56,773 nt of DNA from Pararhodobacter sp. (GTDB lineage: Bacteria > Pseudomonadota > Alphaproteobacteria > Rhodobacterales > Rhodobacteraceae): assembly GCA_020832665.1 (NCBI GenBank), contig JAFIEG010000022.1, forward strand, positions 1-56,773. Direction: 5' to 3'. The position numbers and the translations under genes were made by a program. The first letter of the stretch is position 1; every line of letters begins with the position of its first letter. Shown here in pieces: positions 19,296-29,483 of this stretch. The notes under the pieces are model-generated. The model was not told where the DNA came from. It ran no database searches and was given only the letters and a program-made list of their open reading frames with translations.

Positions 19296-20347
19296 CCTAT
19301 ATCACCAAGCCGAAGCTGCATCACCCCAGCCTGAAGCGAAACGCCGTGGGCTTCACCCGGCGCGATTACGAGGGGCAGGTTTCGACGCTGTGCGCGGGCT
19401 GCGGGCATGATTCGATCAGCGCCGCGATCGTGCAGGCCTGTTACGAGGCCGCGATCAAGCCGCACCGCCTGGCCAAGCTTTCCGGCATCGGCTGCTCGTC
19501 GAAGACGCCAACCTATTTCCTGGGCGCAAGCCATGGCTTCAACACCGTGCATGGCCGCATGCCCAGCGTGCTGACCGGGGCGCATCTGGCCAATCGCGAG
19601 CTGATCTATATGGGCGTTTCGGGCGATGGCGACAGCGCCTCGATCGGGCTGGGCCAGTTCGCGCATGTCATGCGCCGCGGCGTCAACATGGTTTATATCG
19701 TGATGAACAATGGCGTTTACGGGCTGACCAAGGGGCAGTTCTCGGCCACCGCCGACAAGGGCTCGGTCGCCAAGAAGGGCGCGATCAACAACGATGCGGG
19801 CATCGATCTGGCATTGATGGCCATTCTCATGGGCGCCAGCTTCGTGGCGCGCTCCTTCTCGGGCGACAAGGAACAGCTGGTGCCGCTGATCAAGGCCGCG
19901 ATGAGCCATCCCGGCGCCGCCGTGCTCGATGTGATTTCGCCCTGCGTGGCCTTCAACAACCACAAGGGCTCGACGCGCAGCTATGATTATGTGCGCCATC
20001 ATAACGAAGCGCTCAACCGGCTTGACGTGATCACCGGCAGCGCGCCGATCACCGCCCGCTACGAGCCCGGCAGCATGGTCGAGGTCGAGATGCCCGACGG
20101 CACCGCCGTGCGCCTGCGCAAGAACGCACCCGACTACGACCCTTCCGACAAGGCTGCCGCGCTCGCCAGGATCCAGGAGCAGGACAGTGCCGGCGAGATC
20201 GCCACGGGCCTGCTGTATCTTGCCCCGGGGGGCGGGACCTTGCACGAGAACCTCAACACGGTCGAGGCCCCGCTCAACCGCCTGGGCGAGGCCGATCTCT
20301 GCCCCGGCAGCGCCGCGCTGGAATCGATCAATAAAAGCTTGCGCTGA
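19292..20347 (+). CDS. korB: 2-oxoacid:acceptor oxidoreductase subunit beta
   Basis: This 351-residue subunit carries thiamine diphosphate and one 4Fe-4S cluster. Candidate cluster cysteines are in LCAGCGHDS, GIGCSSKT and ISPCVAF. The ThDP-Mg motif is VSGDGDSASIG with MNNGVYGLTKGQ downstream. It pairs with KorA, and all three genes of the operon overlap. The preferred 2-oxoacid (2-oxoglutarate, pyruvate or branched) cannot be read reliably, though the length and QFSAT motif fit 2-oxoglutarate or related enzymes. Confidence 0.9.
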   Translation: MTYITKPKLHHPSLKRNAVGFTRRDYEGQVSTLCAGCGHDSISAAIVQACYEAAIKPHRLAKLSGIGCSSKTPTYFLGASHGFNTVHGRMPSVLTGAHLANRELIYMGVSGDGDSASIGLGQFAHVMRRGVNMVYIVMNNGVYGLTKGQFSATADKGSVAKKGAINNDAGIDLALMAILMGASFVARSFSGDKEQLVPLIKAAMSHPGAAVLDVISPCVAFNNHKGSTRSYDYVRHHNEALNRLDVITGSAPITARYEPGSMVEVEMPDGTAVRLRKNAPDYDPSDKAAALARIQEQDSAGEIATGLLYLAPGGGTLHENLNTVEAPLNRLGEADLCPGSAALESINKSLR

Positions 20348-20699
20348 AGGGTTCTTCCCGGCCTGAATGGCAGCGCGCGACGCAGATACCGCCCCCTGAG
20401 GGGGTGATCTTCAACCTTCGGCCTCAAGCAAGGCTCTGCGGGAAGACACCTCACTGCCCCGCACTGCGGTCGGAACACGCCGGGCCAGCGGCGCCTGAGT
20501 GAAACCGACAGCTGCCGGCAAGGCGGCGGGCTTCGGCGAGCGGGTCTTTCCACGGCGCTGCCGGCTATCACCGGATCGCGCATGCCAAGGCCATCGCGCA
20601 GGCGTGGCTGATGCCGGCGGGGCTTTGCGGGTTTTCATGGCGATATTTCAATGTCATACTTGGAAAATACCGAAAAAATAACCAGAATCCGCGGGAACA
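20348..20699. other. Intergenic region korB-Usp, no gene recognised
   Basis: This 352-bp stretch has no convincing reading frame. A small hairpin (CCCCCTGAGGGGG, about 20391-20403) could help end the kor operon but lacks a T-tract. The last ~60 bp are AT-rich and probably hold the promoter of the following Usp gene. Confidence 0.4.
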
Positions 20700-21038
20700 A
20701 TGCTCAAATCGATCCTCGCAGCCTTTGATTTCTCATCGCGCTCGGAACCTGCGGTTCAACGCGCTGTGCAGCTCGCCGCTGCGACCGAGGCCAGGCTCAC
20801 CCTGCTGCATGTGGTCGAGGATGATCTGCCTGGCGACAGCATGCATGCCCCAACCTGCATGGCAGAAGATCTTCTGAAACGCCAATTGCAAGACCTGCGC
20901 GCGCCCGACAATTGCGAGAAGGCACGAGCGCGCGAGGCGGATCATATTGTGATCGGCACGCGTGGGTTTTCCGGCGTGAAGCGGTTTTTCCTGAGCAGCG
21001 GCGTGGCAGACATTCTCGCCGTGCCGCCGGGCGCATGA
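20700..21038 (+). CDS. Shortened universal stress protein (UspA family)
   Basis: The 112-residue protein starts with a normal Usp N-terminus (MLKSILAAFDFSSRSEPAVQ, then LTLLHVVEDD). The usual length is about 140-150. The middle segment is missing: APDNCE runs directly into KARAREADHIVIGTRG. The ATP-binding GxxG-x9-GS motif is altered to GTRG-x9-SS, and the last strand is abbreviated. It may be a degenerate but still open copy, or a non-ATP-binding Usp. It sits 56 bp before a putative anion permease on the same strand. Confidence 0.7.
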   Translation: MLKSILAAFDFSSRSEPAVQRAVQLAAATEARLTLLHVVEDDLPGDSMHAPTCMAEDLLKRQLQDLRAPDNCEKARAREADHIVIGTRGFSGVKRFFLSSGVADILAVPPGA

Positions 21039-21094
21039 TATCACCGCGGGTCTGGATGCGGCGTGGCATGACTGCTCGCGGCGAGGTGTAAGCG

Positions 21095-22927
21095 ATGTCG
21101 CCTCTCGCAATGGTTCTGGCCCTCTTGGGCGCGGCGGTGGTGATGTTCGCCATCAACCGCCCACGCATGGATGTGGTGGCGGTGATCATGATGGTCGCCC
21201 TGCCGATGACCGGCGTGATCACCGTGCCAGAGGCATTGGTGGGGCTGTCGGACCCCAATATCGTGCTGATCGCGGCCCTGTTTGTCATCGGCGAGGCGCT
21301 GGTGCGCACCGGCGTGGCGCAGCGGCTGGGCGACTGGCTGACCGAACGCGCGGGCGCCAGCGAGGCGCGGCTGATCTTCCTGCTGATGGTGGTGGTGGCC
21401 GGGGTGGGCTCGGTCATGTCCTCGACCGGGGTGGTCGCCATCTTCATTCCCATCGTGCTGCGCATCGCGCGCAAGGCGCGCATCCCGGCCGGGCGGCTGA
21501 TGATGCCCTTGTCGGTGGCGGCGCTGATCAGCGGGATGATGACGCTGGTGGCGACCGCACCCAACCTCGTGGTCCATTCCGAACTGATCCGACAGGGGCA
21601 TGAGGGCTTCGGCTTCTTCGCCTTCACCCCCTTCGGCGTGCCCATTCTGGTGCTGGCCATCCTCTACATGCTGCTGGCGCGGCGCTTTCTGGCCCCTGGC
21701 CCCGCGCCCGAACTGCCCGCACGCGCGGCGCTGACCGGCTGGGTGGCGGATTACGACCTCGCCGGGCGCGAACACCGCTTGCGGCTGCGCCCCGGCTCGA
21801 CCCTCGCGGGCAAGCGGCTCGATGCGCTGGACCTGCGCGCCAGCGCGGGCATCAACATCATCGCAATCGAGCGCGGCAGCCGCTTTCGGCGCAAGCTGAT
21901 CCACCCGCGCGCCGAAACGGTGCTTCAGGCCGGCGATACCCTGCTGATCGACCGGCGGGCGCGTGGCGGCGAGGCCGGCTTTGACCTTGATGCGTTCGTT
22001 CAGACCAATGAGCTGATCGCGCTGCCGGTCTCGGGCCAGTGGTTTGCCGACACGGCGCAGGAGATCGGCATGGCGCAGATCATCGTGCCGCCCACCTCGC
22101 GCCTGATCGGCAAGACCGTGACCGAGGCGCGCTTTCGCAGCGCCTATGATTTGTCGGTGATCGGCATGAAGCACGGTACCAGACCGGTGCCCGAGGGCGT
22201 GATCGACGAGCCCCTGCGCGCGGGCGACACGCTACTGACGGTTGGCCCCTGGCGCGCGATCCGCAATCTGATGGACGAACGCCGCGATCTGGTGCTGCTT
22301 GACCTGCCGGCCGAATCCGACGAGGCGGTGCCCGCCCGCCACCGCGCGCCGCTGGCCATCGGCGTGCTTGCGCTGGTGGTGGTGCTGATGGTTTGGGGCA
22401 TCGTGCCCAATGTGCAGGCGGCACTCTTCGGCTGCCTGCTGCTGGGGCTGTTTCGCTGCATCGACATGGCCGGCGCCTATCGCTCGATCCACTGGCAAAG
22501 CCTGATCCTGATCGTGGGCATGCTGCCCTTTTCGCTGGCGCTGCAACGCACCGGCGGGGTCGAGATTGCGGCGCAGGCGCTGCTCGATACGCTGGGCGAT
22601 GCCCAGCCGCGGCTGGTTCTGGCCGTGATCTTCGCGGCAACGGGCATGCTGGGCCTGTTCATCTCGAACACCGCCACGGCGGTGCTGATGGCGCCCGTGG
22701 CGCTGGCCGTTGCCAGCGCGCTCGATGCCTCGCCCTATCCCTTTGCGATGACCGTCGCGCTGGCGGCGTCGGCTGCGTTCATGACGCCGGTCTCGTCGCC
22801 AGTGAACACGCTGGTGGTGGGGCCGGGGAACTACCGGTTCATCGATTTCCTGCGCATCGGCGTGCCCTTCGCGGTGATCTGCCTTTTCACCAGCGTCATT
22901 CTGGTGCCGCTGGTGCTGCCGTTCTGA
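21095..22927 (+). CDS. SLC13/DASS-type permease with two RCK-C (TrkA-C) domains
   Basis: This 610-residue inner-membrane transporter has the long layout of the SLC13 family permeases. Helices occupy about residues 1-200 and 415-610. Between them lie two soluble RCK-C domains (for example RLRPGSTLAGKRLDALDLR and IVPPTSRLIGKTVTEARFR). The hairpin motifs with Ser/Thr-Asn-Thr are visible as ISNTATAVLM and TPVSSPVNTLV. The probable substrates are sulfate, dicarboxylates or other anions driven by Na+ or H+. The short Usp gene precedes it. Confidence 0.85.
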   Translation: MSPLAMVLALLGAAVVMFAINRPRMDVVAVIMMVALPMTGVITVPEALVGLSDPNIVLIAALFVIGEALVRTGVAQRLGDWLTERAGASEARLIFLLMVVVAGVGSVMSSTGVVAIFIPIVLRIARKARIPAGRLMMPLSVAALISGMMTLVATAPNLVVHSELIRQGHEGFGFFAFTPFGVPILVLAILYMLLARRFLAPGPAPELPARAALTGWVADYDLAGREHRLRLRPGSTLAGKRLDALDLRASAGINIIAIERGSRFRRKLIHPRAETVLQAGDTLLIDRRARGGEAGFDLDAFVQTNELIALPVSGQWFADTAQEIGMAQIIVPPTSRLIGKTVTEARFRSAYDLSVIGMKHGTRPVPEGVIDEPLRAGDTLLTVGPWRAIRNLMDERRDLVLLDLPAESDEAVPARHRAPLAIGVLALVVVLMVWGIVPNVQAALFGCLLLGLFRCIDMAGAYRSIHWQSLILIVGMLPFSLALQRTGGVEIAAQALLDTLGDAQPRLVLAVIFAATGMLGLFISNTATAVLMAPVALAVASALDASPYPFAMTVALAASAAFMTPVSSPVNTLVVGPGNYRFIDFLRIGVPFAVICLFTSVILVPLVLPF

Positions 22928-23031
22928 AAACCGGTTGCCAGTGGACCGCGCGGGTAGCGGCTCTGATCATGCCCGGAGCCGGGATAACGCATAAGACAAG
23001 CGCGCGGCAAAGCAGGCCGCTGGCGACCGCG

Positions 23032-24720
23032 TCACGGCTTGTCGGCGCTCGCCTGTTCCCCGGCCTCTTCGGCTTCGACGGATGGCGGTGCTTCCGGCGC
23101 CTCCGGATGGGCCTCATCCTCGGCCTGCCTTGCGGCTTCGCGTTCGGCCTCGCGCAGAAGCAGCCTTTCGATACGCCTTGTCAGCACACGCTCGGTCTCG
23201 GCCTTGAGCGCCAGCTCATGCGACAGATCGCGATAGAGCGACACCGCGATCAGGATCATCAGCAGCATGAAGGGAAAGGCCGCGATGATCGACACCGTCT
23301 GCAGGCTTTCAAGCCCGCCGGTGAGCAAGAGCACCGCCACCACCATGAGCTGCAGGGCGGCCCACAGCACGCGCACCGTGGTCGTGGGGTTGAGCACCCC
23401 TTTCGAGGTGAACATGCCCAGCACGAAAGTCGCCGCATCGGCCGAGGTGATCAGGAACAGGCAGACCAGCACGATCGCCGCCGCCGTCAGCAGGCCGCTG
23501 AGCGGAAGCTGATCGAGCATGACGAACAGGCCCGAAGGAACCTCTCGCGCCACGGCGTCGGCGATGCCGGCATCGGCGAAGATTTCAAAGCGGATGGCCG
23601 CGCCGCCGAAGACCGAAAACCACAGCATGCTCAGCGCCACCGGCACGATCATCACGCCAAGCACGAATTCGCGGATACTGCGCCCGCGCGAGATGCGCGC
23701 GATGAAGCTGCCCACGAAGGGCGCCCAGCTCAGCCCCCAGGCCCAGTAGAACATCGTCCATTGCTCGACCCAGCGGGTTTCGGAAAAGGGCGATGTCACC
23801 AGGCTCATCTGCACCACGTTGCCCAGGTATTCGCCCAGGGTCTGGGTCATCACCCCGAAGATGAAGGCGGTGGGGCCGAAGGCCAGCACGAAGACAAGCA
23901 GAACCCCCGCCAGCGCCATGTTGAGGTTGCTCAGAAGCCGCAGGCCCTTGTCCAGCGGCGTCATCGCCGAGAGGATGAACAGCCCGCCGACGATGGCAAG
24001 AATTCCGAACTGCGCCGGAAAGCCGAAGGGAATGTCGGCCAGCCGCGAGACGCCGCTATTGATCTGCAATGCCCCCAGCCCCAGCGTCGTGGCCACGCCA
24101 AAGACGGTAGAGACCACCGTCAGGATATCGATCGCCTTGCCCCATCCGCCGTCAACACGGTCGCCGATCAGCGGTCTGAGCGTTTCGCTGATCAGGCCGA
24201 AGCTGTGATGGCGAAAGCGCACATAGGCGATGGCCAGCCCGACAAGGGCGAAATTCGCCCATTGGTGCAGCCCCCAGTGGAAGAAGGCATAGGTCATCCC
24301 CGTCTGCGCCGCATCGGCCGTGCGCGGAAGGTCGCTGCCCAGGGGCGGCTCGTTGTAATGCATCATGGGCTCGGCCACACCCCAGAACACCAGTCCCACG
24401 CCCATACCGGCAGAAAAGATCATCGCCAGCCAGCTGGAAAAGGAAAACTCCGCCGGCTCGTCATCGGCCCCCAGCCGGATATCGCCGAATTTCGACAGGC
24501 CCAGATAGAGCACGAACCCGACAAAACAGGTGATGACGAGAAGATACATCCAGCCCAGATTGGCCGCCGTCATCTGCAGAATGACCTGTGCGCCGTGCCC
24601 GACTGCACCGGGCGCCACGGCTGCCGCCGCGACGAACACGACGATCAGCGCCGCCGAGACGCGAAAGACCACGCCGACATCGCCCAACAGGTTACTGGCT
24701 AATTCTGATGCGGATCGCAT
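23032..24720 (-). CDS. BCCT-family transporter (betaine/choline/carnitine)
   Basis: The 562-residue secondary transporter has about twelve helices and a charged, Glu-rich C-terminal tail after LLLREAERE. BCCT hallmarks are GMGVGLVFWGVAEPM in the fourth helix region, FHWGLHQWANF, and FYWAWGLSWAPFVGSFIARIS with its aromatic substrate box. It likely takes up betaine, choline or a related compound such as DMSP. The ATG at 24720 is chosen, since upstream codons have no family similarity. It is convergent with the SLC13 gene. Confidence 0.9.
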   Translation of the reverse strand: MRSASELASNLLGDVGVVFRVSAALIVVFVAAAAVAPGAVGHGAQVILQMTAANLGWMYLLVITCFVGFVLYLGLSKFGDIRLGADDEPAEFSFSSWLAMIFSAGMGVGLVFWGVAEPMMHYNEPPLGSDLPRTADAAQTGMTYAFFHWGLHQWANFALVGLAIAYVRFRHHSFGLISETLRPLIGDRVDGGWGKAIDILTVVSTVFGVATTLGLGALQINSGVSRLADIPFGFPAQFGILAIVGGLFILSAMTPLDKGLRLLSNLNMALAGVLLVFVLAFGPTAFIFGVMTQTLGEYLGNVVQMSLVTSPFSETRWVEQWTMFYWAWGLSWAPFVGSFIARISRGRSIREFVLGVMIVPVALSMLWFSVFGGAAIRFEIFADAGIADAVAREVPSGLFVMLDQLPLSGLLTAAAIVLVCLFLITSADAATFVLGMFTSKGVLNPTTTVRVLWAALQLMVVAVLLLTGGLESLQTVSIIAAFPFMLLMILIAVSLYRDLSHELALKAETERVLTRRIERLLLREAEREAARQAEDEAHPEAPEAPPSVEAEEAGEQASADKP

Positions 24721-24912
24721 GGGCTTCCTGCACTGATACCGGCCTGATGGCACAACGCCGCGCACGGCATCCCGCTTTTGAGCGAGGTATAGGCAAGATA
24801 TGCGACAGGGTCAAAAGCGGCCCGAACACGCCATTCGCGCAGGCAAATCTCGGCATGGAGCCGAAGCCATGCGAATATCCGGGGCCGGTCCGGCGGATGC
24901 GTGATTTGGCGT

Positions 24913-27900
24913 TCAGCTTCGGGCGGCGGGCTGAGCCGCTCGATCTTCGCCACCCTGCGCGCGCGCAGCCCGCCCCGCGACCCGGCGCAGGCGCCGGTTG
25001 CCGTCCCATGCAAGAAGCGCCGGTGTCAGCAATATCGTGATAAAGGTCGAAAAGGCGAGCCCGCCGACGATGGCCGTCGACAACTGGACCCAGAACTGGC
25101 CCGATGGCGCGCCGAAAAAGAGATCGCGCCCAAAGAAATCCACGGTCATGCCCAGCACCATCGGCATGAGCCCCGCGATGGTCGTGATCGCGGTCAGCAG
25201 CACCGGGCGGAAGCGCTCGCCGCCGGCCAGCCAGGCAGCTTCGTCGGGGCTTTTTCCGGCATCGCGGTGTTCGTTATAGGCGTCGATGAGAACGATATTG
25301 TTGTTCACGACGATGCCCGCCAGCGCCACGATGCCGATCCCGCTCATCACCATGGAGAACGCTTCCTGCCGGATCACCAGCCCGACAAGCACACCCGCAA
25401 TGGAAAAAACGATCGCCGACAGCACCAGAACCGCCTGAAAGAAGCTGTTGAGCTGCGTCAGCAGGATGATGAACATCATAAAGATGGCGACCACGAAGGC
25501 GGCGATGAGGAATGACAACGCCTGCTGCTGTTCCTCGATTTCGCCGGCGAAGCGGATGTCCACATCTTCGCTGAAATCCGCCGCCTGAATGGCGAGCTGA
25601 AGGGTGCCAAGTTCGTCGGCGACGGTTGTCCCGTCGACAATCCCGGCTGACACGTTCTGCACGTTGCGCGCGTCGACGCGGTTGATCACCGTCGCCGCCG
25701 GTTCGACGACAAGCTGCACGAAATTCGCGATCGGCACCATGCCGCTGGGGCTGGACACCCGCAGATCGGCAAGCTGCGCGAAGGTGCGCTCTTCGGCTGG
25801 GTAACGCAGGCGGATATCGACCTCGTCATCGGCGTGATCGGGCAGATAGGTGCCCAGCGAGACGCCGGTGGTCAACAGCTGCACGGCGGTGCCCAGCGTG
25901 TTGATATCGACGCCATAGCGGGCGGCCTGTTCGCGATCCACCCGCAGCCTTATCTCGGGCGCGGGCACCGGCACATCGCTGGAGACATCGACAAAGGTGC
26001 CCTGCATTGCCATCAGAGCCTGCAATTGCGCGGCGGCGGCGGGCAGAAGCTGGCGATCCTGTGCCGAGATCTCGATCTGGACGGGCCGCGCCGCGCCCGG
26101 CCCCGCCACCTGCTCCTCGACCTGCACGCCGATCCCCGGCAGGTCTGCCGTGCGGGCGCGGATCGTCTCGATGATCGCGCTGGCCGGGGGCCGGATGCGC
26201 CAGTCGGTGAAGTCGATCTGGATGGTGCCGATCACATTGGGCGCGAGGTTCGAGCGCAGGCGCTCTTGCACCGATCCGATGGTGCGTGAATAGGCGCGCT
26301 CCACGCCCGGCGTACCGATGATGCGGTTCTCGACCATGCGCATCAGGCGGTCGGCCTCGTGCACGGAAAGGTTGCCATCGGCCTGCACCTGAACCTGCGC
26401 GCGCTCGGGCTCCACGGAAGGGAAGAAATCGAAGCCGCGCCCCAGGGCGCCATAAAGCATGAAGGACAGCAACAGGCACAGAATGCTCAGCCCCATGGCA
26501 AAGCCGGGCCGCGCGATCATGTAGGTCAGGGTGCGCTCATAGAAGCGCGGGCGGGTCCGCACCGCGGCCGAGGTCAAGGGTGATCTGCCGCCCGCAAACA
26601 GCGTGCCGATCACCGGAACGAAGATCAGCGCCATCACCAGCGAGGCGCCCAGCGTGAGGATCACCGTAAGCGGCAGGTAATACATGAACTGCCCCGCCGT
26701 GCCGGGCCAGAACAGCAGCGGCACGAACACCGCCAGTGTCGTTGCCGTGGACGCCGCTATGGGCCATGACATGCGCTGCGCCGCACCCAGAAAGGCCTGC
26801 CTGCGCGACATGCCCTCGGCTTGTAACCGCTCGGCGCGCTCGACCACCACAATGGCGCCATCCACCAGCATCCCGATCACCAGAATGAGGCCGAAAAGCA
26901 CGACGATGTTCATCGTGGCGCCCAGCAGATGGAGCATCAGGATGCCGCCCAGGAACGCGCCGGGAATCGCAACCGAGATCAGCAGCGAGGCCCGCAGGCC
27001 CAGCGCCAGCAGCATGGTCAGCATCACCAAAAGCACGGCGGCGATGACATTGTTTTCCAGATCACTCAGCAGGCTCTGGATGTCTTCGGCCTGGTTCTGC
27101 AGGTAGCTGACCTGAATGGCATCGCCCCAGTCAGTGCTGGCAAGCGCCACCGCCGCCTGCACCCCGGCCACGGCGTCGATCACATTCGCGCCGGCCATCT
27201 TGCTGATGTCGAGCCCGATGGTGGGCTGGCCGTCGATGCGCGCGAAGCTTGTCGCGTCCTGATAGGTCTGGCGCACCTGTGCCACATCCTGCACGCGCAC
27301 CACCGTGCCATTGCTGACCCGGACAGGCATGGCCAGCACGTCGCCTATCGTCTGGATCGTGCCGGGGATCGCAACCCCGATTCGCCCGGCACCGGTGTCG
27401 AACGCGCCGGCGGCGACAAGCTGGTTGTTGGCCCGCACCGCCTGCGAGATCTCGGACGAGGAAATACCGTAGGACTGCATCGCCAGCGGATTGATGACGA
27501 TTTCAAGCAGATCCGCGCGGTCGCCCCTGAGATTGGCCTCCAATATGCCGCTCACGCTCTCGATGCGGCGTTCAAGATCGCGCGCAATGCGGATCAGCTC
27601 GCGTTCGGGCACATCGCCCGACAGCGCCACGGTCAGGATCGGAAAGAGCGAGAGATCGATCTCGCTCACGCGCAGTTCACCGGCGCCGTCGGGCAGGTTG
27701 GGCTGGGCGTTGTCGGCTTCGTCGCGCACATTCTGAAGGGCGGCCTGCTGGTCGAAACCCGCCTGAAACTCCAGCGTCATCGTCGCAAAGCCCTCGCCGG
27801 CCTGCCCGCTCATGCGGCGAAGGCCGGGCATGCTCTGGAACCGGCGCTCCATCGGTTCGATCAGCAGCCGGGCGCTGTCTTCGGCCGAAATGCCCGGATA

Positions 27901-28053
27901 GCCGACATTCACGATGAAGACCGGAATATCAACCTCGGGCGCGGCTTCCTTGGGTATGGTGACATAAGCATAGGCACCGGCGATCACGATGAGCGCGAGT
28001 GTCAGAAGAACGGTACGGACACGGCTGAAGGCGGCGGCGATCAGGGTGTGCAC
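24913..28053 (-). CDS. RND efflux permease (HAE1/AcrB family)
   Basis: The 1046-residue inner-membrane pump has the twelve-helix, duplicated RND architecture with two large periplasmic loops. The N-terminus (KEAAPEVDIPVFIVNVGYPG) is typical of the HAE1-like subgroup common in alphaproteobacteria. The proton-relay helix region reads ILVIGMLVDGAIVVVERAERL, matching RND motif A. It works with the adaptor encoded immediately upstream: its GTG start overlaps the adaptor's TAG by one base. No outer-membrane channel gene is adjacent. Confidence 0.93.
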   Translation of the reverse strand: MHTLIAAAFSRVRTVLLTLALIVIAGAYAYVTIPKEAAPEVDIPVFIVNVGYPGISAEDSARLLIEPMERRFQSMPGLRRMSGQAGEGFATMTLEFQAGFDQQAALQNVRDEADNAQPNLPDGAGELRVSEIDLSLFPILTVALSGDVPERELIRIARDLERRIESVSGILEANLRGDRADLLEIVINPLAMQSYGISSSEISQAVRANNQLVAAGAFDTGAGRIGVAIPGTIQTIGDVLAMPVRVSNGTVVRVQDVAQVRQTYQDATSFARIDGQPTIGLDISKMAGANVIDAVAGVQAAVALASTDWGDAIQVSYLQNQAEDIQSLLSDLENNVIAAVLLVMLTMLLALGLRASLLISVAIPGAFLGGILMLHLLGATMNIVVLFGLILVIGMLVDGAIVVVERAERLQAEGMSRRQAFLGAAQRMSWPIAASTATTLAVFVPLLFWPGTAGQFMYYLPLTVILTLGASLVMALIFVPVIGTLFAGGRSPLTSAAVRTRPRFYERTLTYMIARPGFAMGLSILCLLLSFMLYGALGRGFDFFPSVEPERAQVQVQADGNLSVHEADRLMRMVENRIIGTPGVERAYSRTIGSVQERLRSNLAPNVIGTIQIDFTDWRIRPPASAIIETIRARTADLPGIGVQVEEQVAGPGAARPVQIEISAQDRQLLPAAAAQLQALMAMQGTFVDVSSDVPVPAPEIRLRVDREQAARYGVDINTLGTAVQLLTTGVSLGTYLPDHADDEVDIRLRYPAEERTFAQLADLRVSSPSGMVPIANFVQLVVEPAATVINRVDARNVQNVSAGIVDGTTVADELGTLQLAIQAADFSEDVDIRFAGEIEEQQQALSFLIAAFVVAIFMMFIILLTQLNSFFQAVLVLSAIVFSIAGVLVGLVIRQEAFSMVMSGIGIVALAGIVVNNNIVLIDAYNEHRDAGKSPDEAAWLAGGERFRPVLLTAITTIAGLMPMVLGMTVDFFGRDLFFGAPSGQFWVQLSTAIVGGLAFSTFITILLTPALLAWDGNRRLRRVAGRAARAQGGEDRAAQPAARS

Positions 28054-29228
28054 TATCGGGTCTCCTGCAGGGGGGCGTCGCTGGCGTTTTCTGCCGGGGC
28101 AGCCGGCGCGGCCGCGTCGATCCGTTCGCCGGCTTCGGCATCGCCGCCGCGCGGCGCCAGTTGCAGGAATTCCTCCGGGGTCTCGCGAACTTCGACCAGC
28201 TGACCGGGCGCCAGCGTGCCCTGGCTGATGGTCACGATCCGCGCCCGCTCGGGCAACCCTGCAACCCAGATGCCATCGGTGCGCGCCCGCACGATCTCGA
28301 CCGGGGCAAAGACGATGCGATCATCCTCGTCGACGATGTGCAGGCCCAGCCGGCCGCGCTCGTCCAGCCGGCCCAGCGCCGCCGAGACCCGGTGCGCCGG
28401 CACCGTCTCGATGGGGATCGTCACCTCGGCGCTGAGGCCCGAGGGCAGCTCGCCATCGGGATTCGCGATCTCGACTTCGACGCGGAATGTGCGGGTGGCG
28501 GCATCGGCAACCGACGAGACGAAGCGGATTTCACCCTCGCGCTGTGTGCCACCGATGAAGGCCACCCGCGCGGGCATCCCGGTGCGAACGCCGGTGATGA
28601 CGGTCTGCTGCACCTGCACCACCGCGATCAGCGGGTCGTTGTCAACGATCTCGAGCACCTCGCCGCCTGGCGAAAGATAGGCGCCCACATCCGCGATCAC
28701 GCGGTTCACCACGCCGCTTATCGGGGCGCGAAGCTGCGTGTTGGCGATCTCCAGTTCGATGGCGCGCATCTCGGCCCTTGCGGCCTCGAGCTGGGCAAAG
28801 CGCATCTGGGCATCCGCATCGGTTCCGATCCCGCGCTCCAGCAATTGCCGGGCGGCATCATGGTCGCGTTGGGCGGCGGCAAGCTGCGCCTGCGCTCGCG
28901 CCAGCCGCGCCTCACGGTCCTCGACCGACAGCCTGACCAGCGTTTCGCCCACCTCGACCCGCGCGCCCTGCGAGACGATCGATTCAACTGTGCCGTCGGT
29001 GCGCGCGCGCAGGCGCGAAACCTGCACCGGCTCCACATCGCCATAAAGCACGAGTTCAAGCGTGATCGGCGCGGCCTCGCTCCAGCTCGCGGCAACCGTC
29101 GGGATCGTCGCCGCCACCCGCTGCGGCACCTGCGGCGGTTCGCGGGTCAGCATGCCGCTGCCGATCCAGCCCACGACAATGACGATGATCGCCACGAAGA
29201 CGAGCGAGGTGGAGTTGATCAGACGCAT
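28053..29228 (-). CDS. RND efflux periplasmic adaptor (membrane fusion protein)
   Basis: The 391-residue protein has an N-terminal membrane anchor (LVFVAIIVIVVGWIGSGML). A lipoyl/hairpin domain follows (RARTDGTVESIVSQGARVEVGETLVRL), then an Ala-rich coiled coil and beta-barrel domains. It bridges the inner-membrane pump to an outer-membrane channel. It is the first gene of the efflux operon and is divergent from a TetR regulator with a palindromic operator between them. An AAGGA ribosome site precedes the ATG. Confidence 0.92.
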   Translation of the reverse strand: MRLINSTSLVFVAIIVIVVGWIGSGMLTREPPQVPQRVAATIPTVAASWSEAAPITLELVLYGDVEPVQVSRLRARTDGTVESIVSQGARVEVGETLVRLSVEDREARLARAQAQLAAAQRDHDAARQLLERGIGTDADAQMRFAQLEAARAEMRAIELEIANTQLRAPISGVVNRVIADVGAYLSPGGEVLEIVDNDPLIAVVQVQQTVITGVRTGMPARVAFIGGTQREGEIRFVSSVADAATRTFRVEVEIANPDGELPSGLSAEVTIPIETVPAHRVSAALGRLDERGRLGLHIVDEDDRIVFAPVEIVRARTDGIWVAGLPERARIVTISQGTLAPGQLVEVRETPEEFLQLAPRGGDAEAGERIDAAAPAAPAENASDAPLQETR

Positions 29229-29483
29229 GCGATTGTCCTTGTCTGCCCGTTGCGACCGTGCGGTGCCGCTTGATCGCCCTGCCCGCGATCCGGGGGCGGG
29301 GCGTCGCGTGGCGCATGGTCCCCCGCCGGTGTCAACCGAAATGCCTTATCCGGCTGAACAGGCCATCCCGGCGCGGGAAATGATGGTGACGCGCCGGGTC
29401 ATGTGCGGGGTCCCTGGCGGCGGGCTGGGCTGGCTTCTGTGCGGCGGGCTGGTGCCGGAGGGGTTGCAAATGCTGCGCACAAA

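Noticed and set aside
20391-20403. Small hairpin after korB
   Set aside because: A 5-bp stem with a 3-nt loop and no T-tract is too weak to call a terminator.
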